Positions 1 through 9,356 of a stretch of 64,000 nucleotides of DNA are shown here, piece after piece. The notes beneath the pieces were generated by a model, which saw nothing but the letters and a program-made list of their open reading frames with translations, did not search any database and had not been told where the DNA came from. The stretch covers positions 1-64,000 of the forward strand of contig JAHBVH010000023.1 in assembly GCA_019637645.1 (NCBI GenBank), given 5' to 3'. Origin of the DNA: Caldilineaceae bacterium. Its GTDB lineage: Bacteria > Chloroflexota > Anaerolineae > Caldilineales > Caldilineaceae. A program made the translations under genes and the position numbers. The first letter of the stretch is position 1; the number at the start of each line of letters is the position of its first letter.

Positions 1-423
1 AAAGCTGACCCCATGCAAGGCTTCATACTCGGCGTCGGCGGCGGTGGCCAAGCCCGCGGTGGTATCTTTGCCCACAGTGTCGGTCATCTTTTCCACCCCA
101 CCGACCAATACAACCTCGTGAAAGCCGCTGGCAACGGCCATCATCCCAATGCGCAGAGCCGCACTGCCGCTGCCACAAGCGGCCTCGATCTTGGCGGCTT
201 CAATGCCGGTGAGGCCACAATAATCGGCGACCAACGTGGCTAGATGTTCTTGGTCGAGCAGACTGCCGCTTAACATATTCCCCAAATATAGGGCATCCAC
301 CGTTTCAACATTAGCATCGGCCATGGCCGCGGCAACGGCATCGGCGGCAATCTCGCGCGCCGACCGATTCCATAGCTCGCCAACGGGCGATTGACCAATC
401 CCAATAATGGAAACACTCCGCAT
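1..423 (-). CDS. Thiolase-family acyl-CoA acetyltransferase, 3' end cut by the window edge
   Basis: The first 141 residues of a thiolase are present and the rest lies beyond position 1. The N-terminus (MRSVSIIGIGQSPVGEL) is typical of the archaeal/SCP2-type thiolases, and the nucleophilic cysteine is at about residue 83 in EAACGSGSAAL, followed by the conserved VLVGGVEKMT stretch. Such enzymes condense or cleave acyl-CoA thioesters in the cytoplasm; many of this subgroup lie beside a DUF35 acyl-CoA-binding partner, which here would be off the edge. The ATG at 421-423 is preceded by AAGGAGAG at good spacing, so the start is well supported. The exact substrate cannot be told from this fragment. 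Confidence 0.88.
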   Translation of the reverse strand, partial: MRSVSIIGIGQSPVGELWNRSAREIAADAVAAAMADANVETVDALYLGNMLSGSLLDQEHLATLVADYCGLTGIEAAKIEAACGSGSAALRIGMMAVASGFHEVVLVGGVEKMTDTVGKDTTAGLATAADAEYEALHGVSF

Positions 424-617
424 AAACTCTCCTTCATTCTGATACCTACCAACCGGATGGCACCACACCCTGCGTTGTTCTTGGGTTGTGCTTGTATTGT
501 ATAGGGGAACAACCGTGCCAACCACCACCTGAGTGTGCTGTACTCATCCTGGCTGCGATCCGCGCTACGGCGGAAACGCGTGCTACGCTGGTCGCGCTCC
601 ATCCGAACGACCACATT

Positions 618-2066
618 TTACTTCAAAATATAATACGTGGCCCGTTTACTCCCGATGCGGATCAATAAATTTTTTTCGACCAAATCGGCCAGGTCGCGGC
701 GAATGGTCTCGGCGCTCACCTCGGGCCACAAGGTTTGATACTCGCTATTGGTTATTCGTGAATGCTGCTTGAGATAGTCGATTGCCCGTTCTTGCCGTTC
801 GTTCAGATAGCCAAGCTGCCATGCGGGGGGGGTAGGCGTGCCTGGCGCGTCGTTGTTGGCGTCGTTGTTGGCGTCGTTGTTGGCGTCGTTAGTGGCGTCA
901 ATGGCCGAATAGAGAATGACACGGAAGCCCGCGGTGGTCTCTTCAAAGAGCGGCTCGGGGAGGCCCGCGGCGGCCATGGTCGCGATCATGCGGTCGATGC
1001 CATAGCCCAGCCGCTCGATGTAGCCTAGATCGCTGAGCACGGCAACAATCGCCTCGTTGCGGCTGTAACGCTCATCTTTGAGATTTTCCAGGGTGACATG
1101 GCCGGGCAGGCGGCCTGGGCTGTAGATCTCCATGCGGTCGCTAAAGAGCAGCAAGCGAATCCCTTCACCACGGATGCTGTAATCGCGATGAGCGATGGCG
1201 TTGACAATTGCCTCGCGGACAACCGGCAAAGGATAGGGGCTCACCTCTTCTCGCTGCATGCCGCGGATGCGCATGCCGCGCGATAGATTGCTGACGACAA
1301 AGGCTTCGGCCATGCGCACCTGCTCGGCCAAGGTGCCCCCAATATCTTGGCGGACAAACTCGTCGCTCATGGTCGGCCCGGCGTAACGGACACAGATCAG
1401 TTCGGCGTTGCGTAGAAAGCGCTGGGGTTCACGCCCAAAGAGCAGCACCCCCGCGACGGTAGGCACCCGTTCGCGGCTAGGGTGGTTGGTCAGGCAACCA
1501 CGCGCCGCCAAGATGGCAACCGCTTCTTCATCGGGTGCCACCGCAATGCGATTGAGATAACGCTCCACCTGTTGCGGGTCTAGATCGGCTAGGGTGGCGG
1601 TCTCCACGGCTTGGCTTTCATAGCCAGCATCATTCCGTTCCAAGAGCAATCGCCGCAATTCAGCCGTGCTCAGGGGCCGATTCTGCCCAGCTGTGCGGGT
1701 GAGGTAGCGTCCACCTACGTTATACAAATGGGGCAGCCCCGGCGGCACCTGCACCACCACCACTTCACCGGCGCTACTGACGGCGCACTGGGGTGTTGGC
1801 AAAATCAGCGGCGGATCGGTGAGGAGGCCCGCCTCGACCACGGCTTCGCGCAAGCTGTCGATGGCTAGCTCTTTTTGGGGCACCCCTTTGTGGGTGACAC
1901 CCAAGAAGAGAATCCCGCCATTGGTATTAGCCATGGCGGCCAAGGTTTCCGCGATCGCGGCATGTTTGGCCGCGGCGGGCAAAAAAGCCACTTGGTTATT
2001 CTGACCGCCCGTCAAATAGGCTGTCACTTCTTCTTCGGGCAGTGCGGCAAACCGTCTTCGAATCAT
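618..2066 (-). CDS. AlbA_2 (schlafen-type) ATP-binding regulator with C-terminal HTH
   Basis: This 482-aa protein matches the COG2865 type of predicted transcriptional regulator. Residues ~10-130 hold the AlbA_2 domain ([15 protein letters not shown]). The middle carries a GHKL-like RecG_C region ([15 protein letters not shown], later [17 protein letters not shown]). A low-complexity N-D-A-N linker lies near residue 395, and a winged-helix segment near residues 430-482 ends in [16 protein letters not shown], a DeoR-like recognition helix. Such proteins are thought to bind nucleic acid and regulate transcription; some are linked to defence or stress. It is probably cotranscribed with the lipoprotein gene, which ends 5 bp upstream of its ATG. 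The ribosome-binding site is weak (AGGGGG). The function is inferred from family only. Confidence 0.85.
   Translation of the reverse strand: MIRRRFAALPEEEVTAYLTGGQNNQVAFLPAAAKHAAIAETLAAMANTNGGILFLGVTHKGVPQKELAIDSLREAVVEAGLLTDPPLILPTPQCAVSSAGEVVVVQVPPGLPHLYNVGGRYLTRTAGQNRPLSTAELRRLLLERNDAGYESQAVETATLADLDPQQVERYLNRIAVAPDEEAVAILAARGCLTNHPSRERVPTVAGVLLFGREPQRFLRNAELICVRYAGPTMSDEFVRQDIGGTLAEQVRMAEAFVVSNLSRGMRIRGMQREEVSPYPLPVVREAIVNAIAHRDYSIRGEGIRLLLFSDRMEIYSPGRLPGHVTLENLKDERYSRNEAIVAVLSDLGYIERLGYGIDRMIATMAAAGLPEPLFEETTAGFRVILYSAIDATNDANNDANNDANNDAPGTPTPPAWQLGYLNERQERAIDYLKQHSRITNSEYQTLWPEVSAETIRRDLADLVEKNLLIRIGSKRATYYILK
849..896. repeat. 12-bp in-frame tandem repeat (4 copies) in the AlbA_2 gene
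   Basis: Four copies of GTCGTTGTTGGC lie head to tail; the fourth has one changed base. On the coding strand they encode a repeated N-D-A-N linker between the ATP-binding part and the C-terminal HTH. The 12-bp unit keeps frame, so copy number could change linker length without breaking the gene. Confidence 0.95.
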
Positions 2067-2071
2067 CCTGT

Positions 2072-3316
2072 TTAGCCCCCTAACTGTTCATGACAATTTA
2101 CTACACTATGCTCGTTGGGAGCAGGAATTGTTTCTACATTTGTAATGAAAAGCTGATCCGGTGTGGGTGGTTGAAAGCCAGCCGGTTGGTGGCGTAGTTG
2201 GAAGAAGAGCGCGCTTTGCTTGGCCGTGGCGTCAGCAGAGACAAGGGTTAGCAAGGCACAGACGCCGATGGTATCGGGCGGGAGCGCGGCAAAAGGGGGC
2301 TCGGTCGTCGTCAAGGTCGCATAGCTGGCTAGATCATCCACGCGCAGAATCTGTTGGGCTTGGATCTGTTGCTGGAGCCAGCCAAGACCTTCACCTTCGC
2401 GGCCCATGGTGGCGTTGGCGTCCAATAGAGTTGCCTTGCCTTCCAATAAGTACGCTAAGACAACCCCTTCGGGATAAAAGGGATGCGGTGGCGTGCGGTC
2501 ACAAAAGGTTAAGCCCAGATCGCTCTTTTGATAGTGAACCGGTGGCGCACCAGTGGTATCCGTCAAGGTGTATTGAAAGCGGCGACAGAGCAAGTTCCGA
2601 TCATGCACGGGATGGACGGCGATAAGCTGTTGGATCGGCTGTGGCGTGCGCTGCCATTGTGACCAGCCAAAGGCACTATACAACGCGGATTCAAAGCCAC
2701 CCGGTGCATAGAGTTGGGTGACGCCGTAGCCCTCCGCCCGATTTTGCCACCAGACAAAGGTGAGGTACGTATCAACCTTGCCCGCGCCCGCCAGAAAGAG
2801 GAGCGTATCCGCCGCTGTGTTCGTCGCGTCGGTTAGGCTGCGGTAGCTGACCGGATAGGCTTGGACCCCTTCGCCTTGGCCGGGGGCCGCGATAAACCCT
2901 TGGCCGGTGTTCCGTCGATAGCTAGGCAGAATGGCATAGGGGACGAGCGCGGTGGTTGGCTTGTCCGGGCTGACCTGTTCGCTGGTCAGCGTGCCAGTGA
3001 GTACTTGGGCGTCGTAGATCACCGCGCCAACGGGGCCATTCGGCAAGACACGCCTTGTCGAAAGCCAGCCGCCGCTGCTACCAGCGCTCAGGGCGTCATA
3101 GACGAAAAAGAGCAAATACTCGGTGGCCTCATCGCCATCAATATTCACTTCTTGCACGGCGCGCAACGCGGTCCAGGCATTGGGCAAGGCATCATCCAGG
3201 GGAAGCGCCGCGCTCTCCGTCGATTGGACGCGGGCGCACTGGACCAACAAGAGTGGCAGACAAGAGAGCAGCAGGCGCAGCCAGCGCTGAAAGGAGCTAG
3301 GAAAGAGAGCTTGCAT
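2072..3316 (-). CDS. Predicted lipoprotein of unknown function
   Basis: A secreted lipoprotein is predicted. The ATG at 3314-3316 gives an N-terminus with a basic stretch (FQRWLR), a leucine-rich core and a lipobox ending LLVQC, so the mature protein would start at that cysteine near residue 27. A longer reading frame starts at a GTG at 3376, but it would put 20 unlikely residues before the signal peptide. The mature part has the [14 protein letters not shown] segment seen in several uncharacterised Chloroflexota lipoproteins and no catalytic motif I recognise. The gene is divergent from yvcK and lies 5 bp upstream of the AlbA_2 regulator, so those two may share a transcript. No strong ribosome-binding site was found for either start. 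Confidence 0.7.
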   Translation of the reverse strand: MQALFPSSFQRWLRLLLSCLPLLLVQCARVQSTESAALPLDDALPNAWTALRAVQEVNIDGDEATEYLLFFVYDALSAGSSGGWLSTRRVLPNGPVGAVIYDAQVLTGTLTSEQVSPDKPTTALVPYAILPSYRRNTGQGFIAAPGQGEGVQAYPVSYRSLTDATNTAADTLLFLAGAGKVDTYLTFVWWQNRAEGYGVTQLYAPGGFESALYSAFGWSQWQRTPQPIQQLIAVHPVHDRNLLCRRFQYTLTDTTGAPPVHYQKSDLGLTFCDRTPPHPFYPEGVVLAYLLEGKATLLDANATMGREGEGLGWLQQQIQAQQILRVDDLASYATLTTTEPPFAALPPDTIGVCALLTLVSADATAKQSALFFQLRHQPAGFQPPTPDQLFITNVETIPAPNEHSVVNCHEQLGG

Positions 3317-3519
3317 CTGAACGCCAATGACTTGCGACACTTGAGAACTCGGCTTACAATGCACAAATAAATGCACGGGTAAAGGTTACAACGAAAGTTA
3401 TTGGATGATTGTACCGTAGAGTGGCGGCTAAGTAAAAGCATCGCTTTCCTAGGGGGTATTCGGCGGTGGGGTTTGCATTGCCGAACCACATGCGTGGGGT
3501 GGAATGGGAGTGTATAGAT

Positions 3520-4563
3520 ATGTCCGAAGCTGGAGCAAACCGTGGTGAGCCAAGCCTGCGCGCCACACAACCGACGGGCTTGCACATTGTCGCCATCGGC
3601 GGCGGCACAGGGATGCCCCAACTCTTGCGTGGCTTGCGCGCCTACACCGATAATATTACCGCGATTGTCACGGTCGCCGACGATGGGGGCAGCAGTGGTC
3701 GGCTGCGTCAGCAGATGGGTGTTTTGCCGCCCGGCGATTTTCGCAATAATATTGCCGCCCTCAGCGACGCGGAAGATCTGATGACCCGCCTGCTCCAATA
3801 TCGCTTTGCCAAACATGATGCCAGCGGCGCGTCGAATGAATTGGCTGGCCATAGTTTCGGCAACTTATTGATCGCGACCATGGCGGCGGTGACCGGCAGT
3901 TTTGAGAAAGGGCTTGCCGAATGCAGCCGGGTGCTGGCCGTGCGTGGCCGTGTCTTGCCGAGCACGTTAGACCATATTACCCTCTGTGCCGAGATCGCCC
4001 ACACCCAAGCTGATGGCAGTGAAAGCTGGACCCTGGTCGAAGGGGAGAGCGTGCTGCCCGAAACGGGTGGACGCATTCAGCGGGTCTTTCTTAAGCCAGA
4101 CCAACCCCATGCCTACCCGGAAGTGATCCGCTGGATTTTGCGTGCCGATCTCATTGTGGCGGGGCCAGGGAGCTTCTTTACGAGTGTGATCCCCAACTTG
4201 TTGGTGCCTGCCATTCGCGATGCGATTTGTGCCACGGCGGTGCCGCGCATCTATCTTTGCAATGTCGCGACGCAGCCCGGCGAAACCGATGGTTATACGG
4301 TGTCGGATCATATGCGCCATCTGCGCTACCATGCGGGCGATGCCTTCACCACGGTGCTGGCTAATGACAACTATGACCCGGCCCATCCGCCCTATCAGAT
4401 TGGGGAATGGGTGACCTTGCCCGCGGCGGATGAGGTGCTCAACTATCGTCTTTTTACTGGTGACGTCGTCGATGCGGCACGCCCATGGCATCACCATCCC
4501 CAAAAATTGGCGGCTCGGCTCATGGCGGTCTATGCCGAGTTAACGGGCGCGAGCTTGCCCTGA
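3520..4563 (+). CDS. yvcK: YvcK-family gluconeogenesis/cell-shape factor (CofD-like)
   Basis: The 347-aa protein has the CofD/YvcK fold signature: [16 protein letters not shown] near residues 24-40, [13 protein letters not shown] near 51-63 and [12 protein letters not shown] near 70-81, followed by [20 protein letters not shown] and [20 protein letters not shown]. YvcK binds UDP-sugars and is needed for growth on gluconeogenic carbon and for proper wall synthesis in Bacillus. The ATG at 3520 was chosen over GTG 3466 and ATG 3490 because GGGAG lies upstream at workable spacing and because the conserved domain begins soon after it. In many Gram-positives yvcK sits with rapZ and whiA; neither is beside it here. 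It lies upstream of the glycolytic operon but is separated by 538 bp, so cotranscription is unlikely. Confidence 0.92.
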   Translation: MSEAGANRGEPSLRATQPTGLHIVAIGGGTGMPQLLRGLRAYTDNITAIVTVADDGGSSGRLRQQMGVLPPGDFRNNIAALSDAEDLMTRLLQYRFAKHDASGASNELAGHSFGNLLIATMAAVTGSFEKGLAECSRVLAVRGRVLPSTLDHITLCAEIAHTQADGSESWTLVEGESVLPETGGRIQRVFLKPDQPHAYPEVIRWILRADLIVAGPGSFFTSVIPNLLVPAIRDAICATAVPRIYLCNVATQPGETDGYTVSDHMRHLRYHAGDAFTTVLANDNYDPAHPPYQIGEWVTLPAADEVLNYRLFTGDVVDAARPWHHHPQKLAARLMAVYAELTGASLP

Positions 4564-4790
4564 GTTTGGTTGCTCCAGTTGCGGGCAAGGTTCATCGCGC
4601 GGGCCGATTGGCCGAATACTCTCCTACCTTTCTTTCCTTGTGGGCCGCTTTGTTCACTTTGTCCAATCACTTTGTCTAAAAACGAGCGCACAGAAGCTTC
4701 CATACATGTCATTTAACGTGGCTTATGGTAAAATAAAGCGGAACAAGCATCTATGATAGCTGTTTGGTTCAAAAAATTTACGCTTACATC

Positions 4791-4838
4791 TGTTGAGAAA
4801 CGTGTTGAGAAACGTGTTGAGAAACGTGTTGAGAAACG
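4791..4838. repeat. 12-bp tandem repeat, four perfect copies
   Basis: TGTTGAGAAACG is repeated four times without a mismatch. Reading frames crossing it give only repeat peptides (RNVLRNVL on one strand, RFSTRFST on the other), so it is treated as non-coding. It lies 264 bp before the gap start codon and 8 bp before a perfect 15-bp inverted repeat. Confidence 0.97.
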
Positions 4839-4846
4839 TAATCGTT

Positions 4847-4890
4847 CAAAGCTGTAAAAGTCGCGCCCTTGGGCAACTTTTACAGCTTTG
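4847..4890 (+). promoter_or_regulatory. Perfect 15-bp stem-loop upstream of gap
   Basis: CAAAGCTGTAAAAGT (4847-4861) pairs perfectly with ACTTTTACAGCTTTG (4876-4890). The 14-nt loop itself contains GCCC/GGGC that could pair. No T-tract follows, so it is not a standard terminator. It could be an operator or a leader-RNA structure for the glycolytic operon. Confidence 0.75.
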
Positions 4891-5101
4891 TTCACAAGCT
4901 GCTCCCATGCCTCATGTCCGCCTGTCAACCGTGGCACCCGTTAATCGTGGCAATCGACAGCTTCCTTCTTGTAAGTAAGTATTATCCGTCTTTTGTTCAA
5001 GCAATTTAGGTTGTTTTTTGTTGGTGTAGGTGGTTTTCGTAGACGTTTTCAAACAGGGTCAGCGGTCACAGAATAAAATTTTTTGCAGTAAAGGAGATAT
5101 C

Positions 5102-6118
5102 ATGGCTACAAAAATCGCAATCAACGGTTTTGGTCGCATTGGCCGCCAAGTTACCAAGGCACTTTTTGAAAAGTACCGCGGCAAATTTGATCTCGTTGCC
5201 GTTAACGATTTGAGTGATGTCAAGACAAATGCTCACCTCTTTAAGTATGATAGCAACTATGGCGTCTACAAAGGTGAGGTCACTGTCGATAGCGGTGACA
5301 TTATGATTGATGGCGATCGCGTCAAGGTCTGTAGCGAACGGGATCCCAGCAAATTGCCGTGGGGTGACCTCGGGGTAGACATTGTCATCGAAAGTACCGG
5401 GCTTTTCACTGCCCGCGAAAAAGCGGCACTCCACCTAAGCGCTGGCGCGAAAAAGGTCATCATCAGCGCCCCAGCCAAGGGGGAAGATATCACCATCTGT
5501 ATGGGGGTAAACCAAGAAAAATATGACCCCGCCAAGCACCAGGTCATCTCTAATGCCAGCTGTACCACCAACGGGTTGGCCCCAGTGGCGAAAGTTTTGT
5601 ATGAACGCTTTGGCATTGAAAAGGGCATTTTGACCACGGTCCACGCCTATACCAATTCGCAACGGCTGCTGGATCTGGCCACGCCCGATCTGCGTGATGC
5701 CCGTGCCGCGGCCATGAACATTGTGCCCTCGGCCACAGGTGCGGCCCGCGCCGTTGGGTTGGTTATCCCTGAATTGCAAGGGAAATTCTCGGGCATGGCC
5801 TTCCGGGTGCCAACGCCCACCGTCTCGGTCGTCGATTTCACTGCTCTGCTCAGCCGCGATGTGACGGTCCAAGAGATCAACGCGGCGATGAAAGAATATG
5901 CCGACGGGCCGATGAAGGGCATTCTGGCCTATACCGAAGAACCGCTGGTTTCTATGGACTTAAAAGGCAACACCCATTCCTCCATCTTCAGCGCCCTCGA
6001 CACCCTCGTCATTGGTGGCAACCTGATCAAGGCCGTCTCTTGGTATGACAACGAGTGGGGCTATAGCGTCCGTGTAACCGACCTCGCCAATTTCATTGCC
6101 GAAAAAGGCATTGCGTAA
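5102..6118 (+). CDS. gap: Glyceraldehyde-3-phosphate dehydrogenase, type I, NAD-type
   Basis: This 338-aa enzyme oxidises glyceraldehyde-3-phosphate to 1,3-bisphosphoglycerate. The Rossmann motif NGFGRIGRQ is at residues 8-16. Asp36 in VNDL favours NAD over NADP. The catalytic cysteine is Cys154 in SNASCTTN, and the C-terminal WYDNEWGYS is conserved. The ATG at 5102 was preferred over an in-frame upstream start at 5030 because AAAGGAGATATC lies just before it and the protein then starts as MATKIAING. It is the first gene of a glycolytic run with pgk (83-bp gap) and tpiA. Confidence 0.98.
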   Translation: MATKIAINGFGRIGRQVTKALFEKYRGKFDLVAVNDLSDVKTNAHLFKYDSNYGVYKGEVTVDSGDIMIDGDRVKVCSERDPSKLPWGDLGVDIVIESTGLFTAREKAALHLSAGAKKVIISAPAKGEDITICMGVNQEKYDPAKHQVISNASCTTNGLAPVAKVLYERFGIEKGILTTVHAYTNSQRLLDLATPDLRDARAAAMNIVPSATGAARAVGLVIPELQGKFSGMAFRVPTPTVSVVDFTALLSRDVTVQEINAAMKEYADGPMKGILAYTEEPLVSMDLKGNTHSSIFSALDTLVIGGNLIKAVSWYDNEWGYSVRVTDLANFIAEKGIA

Positions 6119-6201
6119 GTTTGCCTCAACGCGTGCGGAGGATGAGCTAGTGCTTGTCCATCCGCTTTTTCCAAGGCCAATGAACGAAACGGAGGCCGCT
6201 G

Positions 6202-7380
6202 ATGAACAAAAAGAGCATCAAAGATATTGAGTGGCAAGGTAAACGCGCGCTGGTGCGCGTAGATTTCAACGTACCCTTGAGTGGTGGTCATATTAGCGAT
6301 GATACCCGCATTCAGGCTGCCCTACCAACGATCCAATATCTATTGACCCACGGGGCAGCCGTGATTTTGATGAGCCATTTGGGGCGTCCCAAAGGCGGCC
6401 CCGACCCGAAATATAGCATGAAGGTGACGGCGGAGCATCTCGCAACGCTGATCGACGCGCCGGTGACCTTTGTCGAAGCAACCACCGGCGCGGTGGCCGA
6501 AGCCGCGGTCGCGCAGTTGCAGCCGGGGCAAGTTGCGGTGCTAGAAAACACCCGCTTTGACAAACGCGAAGAGAAAAATGACGCCAGCATGGCCCAAGAG
6601 CTAGCCAAGCTGGGCGATATTTTTGTCAACGACGCGTTTGGCAGTGCCCACCGCGCGCATGCGAGCACCGCTGGTGTGGCCGATTATCTGCCCGCCGTGG
6701 CTGGCTTCCTCATGGAAAAAGAACTGGAATACTTGGGTAGCGCTTTGGATCAACCCAAGCGCCCCTTTGTCGCCATTATGGGTGGGGCCAAGATCAGTGA
6801 CAAGATTGCCGTCATTGAAGCGCTCCTCCAGAAGGTCGATGCGATCTTGATCGGTGGCGGGATGGCCAATACCTTTCTCGTTGCAGCTGGGTATGGCATG
6901 GGCAAAAGTTTGGTCGAAGCCGAGGTGCTCGATACCGCCGCGGATCTCATGCGCAAAGGCGCTGGCATCATTCAACTGCCGGTTGACCTGCGGGTGGCGG
7001 CCACCTTTGCGGCTGATGCCGAAAACCAAGTGGTGAGTATTGAAGATGTGCCCGCCGATTGGATGGCATTGGACATCGGTCCCGCCACGATTGCACACTA
7101 TGCTAACCACCTTTCGGGCGCGCAGACGGTGATCTGGAATGGTCCCATGGGCGTCTTTGAATTTCCTGTCTTTGCCCAAGGCACGGTGGCGATTGCCGAG
7201 ATTTTGGGCGATCTTAAAGAGGCCGTAACGATCATCGGTGGTGGGGATAGTGCTGCCGCCGTGGCCCAAGCTGGGCTGGAAGACAAAATGTCGCACGTCA
7301 GTACGGGCGGCGGCGCCAGCCTCGAATTCCTCGAAGGCAAGACGTTGCCCGGTGTGGCGGCGCTGGCCGATAAAACCTAA
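6202..7380 (+). CDS. pgk: Phosphoglycerate kinase
   Basis: The 392-aa protein transfers phosphate from 1,3-bisphosphoglycerate to ADP, the step after GAPDH. Clear signatures are RVDFNVPL near residues 19-26, MSHLGRPKG near 56-64, [16 protein letters not shown] near 143-158, the MGGAKISDK hinge and the nucleotide-binding [13 protein letters not shown], with [14 protein letters not shown] near the C-terminus. Length is normal for the family. AACGGAGG precedes the ATG. It follows gap directly and is followed by a short hairpin and a 126-aa gene of unknown function. Confidence 0.98.
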   Translation: MNKKSIKDIEWQGKRALVRVDFNVPLSGGHISDDTRIQAALPTIQYLLTHGAAVILMSHLGRPKGGPDPKYSMKVTAEHLATLIDAPVTFVEATTGAVAEAAVAQLQPGQVAVLENTRFDKREEKNDASMAQELAKLGDIFVNDAFGSAHRAHASTAGVADYLPAVAGFLMEKELEYLGSALDQPKRPFVAIMGGAKISDKIAVIEALLQKVDAILIGGGMANTFLVAAGYGMGKSLVEAEVLDTAADLMRKGAGIIQLPVDLRVAATFAADAENQVVSIEDVPADWMALDIGPATIAHYANHLSGAQTVIWNGPMGVFEFPVFAQGTVAIAEILGDLKEAVTIIGGGDSAAAVAQAGLEDKMSHVSTGGGASLEFLEGKTLPGVAALADKT

Positions 7381-7393
7381 TATAAAGCAGAAT

Positions 7394-7414
7394 GGGTGTA
7401 GCCCTGCTACACCC
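7394..7414 (+). terminator. Stem-loop after pgk, partial terminator or attenuator
   Basis: GGGTGTAG (7394-7401) pairs with CTACACCC (7407-7414) around a 5-nt loop, and GTTTGTTG follows. The T-run is short, so it may only reduce read-through from gap-pgk into the downstream tpiA part of the cluster, or stabilise the 3' end of the upstream message. Confidence 0.6.
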
Positions 7415-7446
7415 GTTTGTTGCTGCTTAACCGCCTATATAACTCT

Positions 7447-7827
7447 ATGAATATCTTCAAACGCATTGCCAACTTTTTTCTAGGTGGGGGTGGAGCGAAT
7501 GGTAGCAATCGCTATTTTCCCATCTATGTCCTCAGTCGTCGTTGTCGTGAGCCGCTCACGGGGCAGGTAGATCTGCTGAATGAGTTGAGTCTCGACGAAA
7601 ACGATGAGAATACCTTCTATACGCGTAAGGTCTTGCACACCACGGGACGCACCCGTTGTTTCGATCAGGTCGAAGTACTGATCTGGTTTAGCAAAGATAA
7701 GCGTCTGCTCCGCCAGGAAGTTTGGGGCGGCGAATGGCTCGATGCCGAAGCGTATGAACGGGCCGAGGTCGAGTTCCAGGCGCGCTTGGAGGCGGCAGAG
7801 GCAGCCAAGGATGAAACTGCTGAATAG
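7447..7827 (+). CDS. 126-aa protein of unknown function between pgk and tpiA
   Basis: A short cytoplasmic protein is predicted: no signal peptide, a basic amphipathic N-terminus (MNIFKRIANFFLGGGG), a middle of beta-type sequence with two conserved-looking cysteines (SRRCREPL, RTRCFDQVEV), and an acidic alanine/glutamate-rich C-terminus. The ATG at 7447 fits the domain best, although no good Shine-Dalgarno sequence precedes it; an alternative start at 7417 would overlap the hairpin after pgk. I do not recognise the family. Its place between pgk and tpiA suggests a link to central carbon metabolism, but this is inference from context only. Confidence 0.7.
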   Translation: MNIFKRIANFFLGGGGANGSNRYFPIYVLSRRCREPLTGQVDLLNELSLDENDENTFYTRKVLHTTGRTRCFDQVEVLIWFSKDKRLLRQEVWGGEWLDAEAYERAEVEFQARLEAAEAAKDETAE

Positions 7828-7851
7828 CATGCAAAAAGAGGAGAAACTTCC

Positions 7852-8616
7852 ATGCGCAGACCGATGATGGCCGGCAACTGGAAAATGAATAAGACGACTA
7901 GCGAAGCGATTGCATTAGCGCATACCATAGTCGAGACGGTGCGCGGCGTTGCTAATGTTGATTGTGTGATCTGCCCGCCCTTTGTGGCGTTGTCTGGGGT
8001 GGGAGTGGCGCTTCAAGGTTCGCCGGTCGCGTTGGGCGCGCAGAATATTCACTGGGCCGCCAGTGGCGCGTATACGGGCGAAATCAGCGCACCGATGTTA
8101 CATGACCTCGCAACCTATGTCATTATCGGCCACAGCGAGCGCCGCCAATATTTTGGGGAGACCGATGAAACGGTCAATAAGAAGACCCATGCCGCGTTGC
8201 AACATGGCCTTACGCCCATTGTTTGTGTCGGTGAATCGTTAACACAGAACCAGGCCGGGGAAACCCAAGCCGTGGTCAGCCTGCAAGTTGAGGCGGCTTT
8301 ACAGGCCCTTAGCGCCGAGCAAGTCGCCGCGCTCATCATCGCCTACGAACCGATCTGGGCGATTGGCACGGGTCTGGCCGCCACGGCAGAACAGGCTGGC
8401 ACGATCTGCGGTCTCGTGCGCAAGATTGTGGATGCCTTGTATGGTCAGGCCGTGGCCGACCAAGTGCGCATTCTCTATGGCGGCAGCACCAATGAGAAGA
8501 ATATTGGCGAGATCATGCAGCAGGCCGACATCGACGGCGCCCTCATCGGTGGCGCTTCGCTGAAAGCCGAGAGCTACAGCGCCATGGTGCACACCACCAG
8601 CGAACTCTATCAATAG
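7852..8616 (+). CDS. tpiA: Triose-phosphate isomerase
   Basis: The 254-aa enzyme interconverts glyceraldehyde-3-phosphate and dihydroxyacetone phosphate. Lys11 in AGNWKMNK, His94 in IIGHSERR and Glu166 in [11 protein letters not shown] are the expected catalytic residues, and the phosphate-binding [11 protein letters not shown] and [10 protein letters not shown] segments follow. A purine-rich AAAGAGGAGAAA precedes the ATG. It lies 24 bp after the 126-aa gene and 18 bp before the CBM9-like gene, so these are probably one transcript. Confidence 0.98.
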   Translation: MRRPMMAGNWKMNKTTSEAIALAHTIVETVRGVANVDCVICPPFVALSGVGVALQGSPVALGAQNIHWAASGAYTGEISAPMLHDLATYVIIGHSERRQYFGETDETVNKKTHAALQHGLTPIVCVGESLTQNQAGETQAVVSLQVEAALQALSAEQVAALIIAYEPIWAIGTGLAATAEQAGTICGLVRKIVDALYGQAVADQVRILYGGSTNEKNIGEIMQQADIDGALIGGASLKAESYSAMVHTTSELYQ

Positions 8617-8634
8617 CGCGAGAGGAGTCTGTGC

Positions 8635-9294
8635 ATGACGACCTTACCACGCCTGCTCATCCCGCGTGTGGCGGCCAACTGGGCGGCTGGCGCTGATCCC
8701 TTTGCTTGGGCATGGGAGCAGGCTGTGACCTTGCCGCCCATGGTGCTGGCCGATGGCTCTGGTCCAGCGCAACAACAGACAACAATTCGGGTCTGTTATA
8801 ACGAGCAGGATCTCTTTATCCGTTTTGATTGTGCCGATACCGACATTTGGGGCACTTACAGCGAGCGCGATGCGGCGATCTACGATGAAGAAGTCGTCGA
8901 GGTCTTTCTGGCACCAGGCACAGAAACGCCGGTCGATTACTATGAGTTTGAAGTCAGCCCCAATGGGGTCTTGCTGGAAGTGTTGGCCCACAATCCTACC
9001 GGTGAACGGGGGGATATTCGGCTGGATTTCAGTTGGGACTGTGCCGGTCTGCGTTGGGGCGCGCAGCGGGAAGATGCCCAAAACCAGTGGCGTGCCTTCT
9101 ATGCCATGCCGTGGGCATCGGTGGGGGCCTCAGTGGGGGTCTCCGGCTCGTTGCCGCCTGTCTGGCGCATCAACTTCTATCGGATTGAACGACCCCGTAC
9201 CGCCGAACCAGAATTTAGCTGCTGGTCGCCCACTATGAGTAACCCCGCCAACTTTCATCGCCCTGCATACTTCGGCTATCTGGCCTTAGGCTAA
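8635..9294 (+). CDS. CBM9/DOMON-like carbohydrate-binding fold protein, no signal peptide
   Basis: The 219-aa sequence looks like the carbohydrate-binding domain 9 family: a beta-sandwich pattern with IRVCYNEQDLFIRFDCAD, the EEVVEVFLAPG strand typical of these domains, YEFEVSPNGVLLEV and a C-terminal WRINFYRIERP. It spans the whole domain and nothing else. There is no export signal, which is unusual for a binding module normally attached to secreted glycosidases, so it probably acts in the cytoplasm or is a non-catalytic relative. GAGAGGAG precedes the ATG. It is the last gene of the tpiA transcript and is followed by a strong terminator. Confidence 0.78.
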   Translation: MTTLPRLLIPRVAANWAAGADPFAWAWEQAVTLPPMVLADGSGPAQQQTTIRVCYNEQDLFIRFDCADTDIWGTYSERDAAIYDEEVVEVFLAPGTETPVDYYEFEVSPNGVLLEVLAHNPTGERGDIRLDFSWDCAGLRWGAQREDAQNQWRAFYAMPWASVGASVGVSGSLPPVWRINFYRIERPRTAEPEFSCWSPTMSNPANFHRPAYFGYLALG

Positions 9295-9310
9295 CTACGC
9301 CGGGCGCGCA

Positions 9311-9348
9311 CACCTGGCCGGTTCTGAGAAACCGGTCAGGTGTTTTTT
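9311..9348 (+). terminator. Intrinsic terminator at the end of the glycolytic operon
   Basis: CACCTGGCCGGTT (9311-9323) pairs with AACCGGTCAGGTG (9330-9342), one pair being a G-U wobble, followed directly by six T residues. The stem belongs to the window's CCGGTTT/CTGACAGG palindrome family and is also placed to stop the convergent oxidoreductase gene. Confidence 0.88.
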
Positions 9349-9356
9349 ATTGGCGC

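Larger units (their letters stand above)
4564..5101. other. 538-bp non-coding region upstream of gap
   Basis: No credible gene lies here. The region holds the 12-bp tandem repeat and the long hairpin listed separately, and it must contain the promoter of the glycolytic operon. The last bases before gap carry AAAGGAGATATC, a strong ribosome-binding site. I could not single out one promoter with confidence. Confidence 0.8.

Noticed and set aside
3145..3852. 235-aa leftward frame spanning the yvcK/lipoprotein spacer
   Set aside because: It covers yvcK in antisense and the lipoprotein gene in another frame, with no domain.
4713..4978. Small open frames on both strands across the 12-bp repeat
   Set aside because: They translate to repeat peptides (RNVLRNVL, RFSTRFST), have no ribosome-binding site and cross a perfect stem-loop.
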